Program-made: the position numbers and the translations under genes | NCBI GenBank assembly: GCA_003648455.1 | Contig: QMPG01000037.1 | Coordinates: 1 to 16,574, forward strand | Reading direction: 5' to 3' | Length of the DNA stretch: 16,574 nt | DNA from: Bacteroidota bacterium | GTDB lineage: Bacteria > Bacteroidota > Bacteroidia > Bacteroidales > B39-G9 | Part shown: positions 15,828 through 16,574 of the stretch, one piece after another | How the letters are laid out: each line of letters begins with the position of its first letter | How positions within the stretch are numbered: the first letter of the stretch is position 1 | Notes under the pieces: generated by a model | Databases searched by the model: none | What the model was told of the DNA's origin: nothing | Seen by the model: the letters and a program-made list of their open reading frames with translations, nothing else

Positions 15828-15845
15828 GTTCGTGTTTTTACGAAT
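15828..15845. promoter_or_regulatory. ArsR operator O3, upstream of the nifX-like gene
   Basis: GTTCGT-GTTTTT-ACGAAT matches the O1 arms at 11 of 12 positions. It lies in the 84-bp gap between arsR and the nifX-like gene, 49 nt before the latter's ATG, implying a separate or attenuated ArsR-controlled start. A third ACGAA half-site follows at 15847-15851. No clean TAnnTTTG is seen nearby. Confidence 0.7.
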
Positions 15846-15894
15846 TACGAAATAGAATTTAATTTAATCATTAATAATAATAAAATTAGAAGTT

Positions 15895-16317
15895 ATGAAA
15901 ATAGCAATAGTAACAAATGATGGCAATACCGTCAGTCAGCATTTTGGCCGTTCACAGTATTACAAAGTAATTACTTTAGAAAACGACAAAGTATTATCAG
16001 ATGAACTCAGACAAAGAGGAACAGGGCACTTTGCACAAGGTCAAGGACAACAGCATTCTGAGTCAGAGTCTTCTCATTTTAATCAGCAAGGCAAACATGG
16101 TTATGGACAAGATGCAGATAACAAACATGCTTTAATGGCACAAGAAATTGGTGATTGTGATATTTTAATTGCCGGTGGCATGGGAAGTGGTGCATATGAG
16201 AGTTTTCAAAGAGCAGGATTAAAAGTGGTTTTAACAGACAAGCAATATATTGACGAATCTATACAAGCGCTTATAAAAGGCAATTTGAAGAATCTTGCAG
16301 ACACAAGAACAGACTAA
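15895..16317 (+). CDS. NifX/NifB-type dinitrogenase Fe-Mo cofactor binding-like protein
   Basis: 140 residues of the Nitro_FeMo-Co fold (ribonuclease H-like, NifX/NafY/NifB C-terminus). Its start is MKIAIVTNDGNTVSQHFGRSQYYKV (residues 1-25, with the conserved HFGR) and its end is DCDILIAGGMGSGAYESFQRAGLKVVLTD (about 88-116). Between them, about residues 42-76, is an insert rich in His, Gln, Gly and Ser that could bind metal. Such small solo proteins occur in many anaerobes without nitrogenase, and their roles are mostly unknown. Here no nif gene is near; the gene follows arsR with its own operator. Cys89 is the only cysteine. The product may bind or buffer a metal or Fe-S cluster under metalloid stress, which is inference. 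Confidence 0.85.
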   Translation: MKIAIVTNDGNTVSQHFGRSQYYKVITLENDKVLSDELRQRGTGHFAQGQGQQHSESESSHFNQQGKHGYGQDADNKHALMAQEIGDCDILIAGGMGSGAYESFQRAGLKVVLTDKQYIDESIQALIKGNLKNLADTRTD

Positions 16318-16347
16318 TTAAATAAATTAATAAAAACTATTTATAAA

Positions 16348-16401
16348 TACCACAGATTCAAAGTCTGTAATCAGATATAAAAATCTGTGGTAACTTTTTT
16401 T
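16348..16401 (+). terminator. Terminator after the nifX-like gene, with inner hairpin
   Basis: TACCACAGATT (16348-16358) and AATCTGTGGTA (16382-16392) form a perfect 11-bp stem. The loop holds a second hairpin TCTG-TAAT-CAGA (16364-16375). A T-run (16395-16401) follows on the plus strand. Confidence 0.8.
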
Positions 16402-16475
16402 ATTCCAATCTTTCGGAATAAACACATTTTAATTATACAATAATGAGTCCGGTCTAAAAAGCAAGTATCTACCTA

Positions 16476-16561
16476 TTTGTCATTCTGAACTTGTTTCAGA
16501 ATCTACTGATACCATGAAAGTTAAAGATTCCGATCCGTCAGCTGACGGACGGAATGACAAA
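16476..16561. mobile_element. MITE-like 86-bp palindromic repeat
   Basis: Terminal inverted repeats TTTGTCATTC (16476-16485) and GAATGACAAA (16552-16561) enclose two hairpins: TTCTGAA/TTCAGAA (16483-16489/16495-16501) and the perfect 16-mer TCCGTCAGCTGACGGA (16534-16549). From memory, the TTCTGAACTTGTTTCAGAA stretch recurs between genes in Bacteroidota and some other genomes. No ORF. No clear target duplication is visible. Confidence 0.72.
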
Positions 16562-16574
16562 AAAGACCTTTTTA

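Noticed and set aside
13504..16574. CRISPR array, phage or insertion sequence in the accessory part
   Set aside because: No spaced direct repeats, no transposase, integrase or cas-like ORF; the repeats seen are palindromes only.

Overview
The window is about 16.6 kb of very AT-rich bacterial DNA that reads as a Bacteroidota (Bacteroidetes) chromosome, most likely an anaerobic or free-living Bacteroidales/Marinilabiliales-like lineage. The reasons are the gene families (short RadC, Bacteroidota-type GH3 enzyme, MltF lipoprotein, long M1 peptidase with a barrel-like tail), near absence of Shine-Dalgarno sequences, and promoters of the Bacteroidota form TTTG-N18-TAnnTTTG. The genus cannot be told from this sequence alone.

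Left part (1-6681), mostly housekeeping. On the minus strand a promoter drives tRNA-Glu and rpsT, followed by a terminator, radC and a upp that runs off the left edge. Next comes a stand-alone RCK/TrkA-N regulator that looks like a Bacteroidota K+ channel without its pore. It is divergent from mltF (+), which converges with an 11-bp overlap on a CoA-type NUDIX hydrolase (-). tyrS and cvpA follow, both minus.

Middle (6833-13503). A GH3-family acyl-adenylate enzyme and a secreted propeller-like protein form a plus-strand pair ending at a strong bidirectional terminator. Facing them on the minus strand are a small lipoprotein, lpxH (lipid A synthesis) and a 996-residue M1 metallopeptidase whose last 370 or so residues resemble an outer-membrane barrel. 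The peptidase stop and the TTG start of lpxH are only 2 nt apart.

Right part (13504-16574), accessory. A 483-bp gene-free stretch full of palindromes precedes a divergent thiol-redox/arsenic-type cluster. On the minus strand are arsE (cytoplasmic thioredoxin-like), arsF (exported CxxC protein) and arsG (CcdA/DsbD-like membrane protein). On the plus strand are an ArsR/SmtB repressor and a NifX/NifB-type cluster-binding protein with a His/Gln/Gly-rich insert. Three copies of an operator, GTTCG(T)-N6-(A)CGAAC, lie before arsE, before arsR (with the arsR -7 box inside the operator) and before the nifX-like gene. This suggests that one repressor controls all three transcription units. The block ends at a terminator, followed by an 86-bp palindromic MITE-like repeat whose core resembles a palindrome on the other side of the cluster. 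This cluster, its shared operators and its repeat brackets are the most interesting part of the window.
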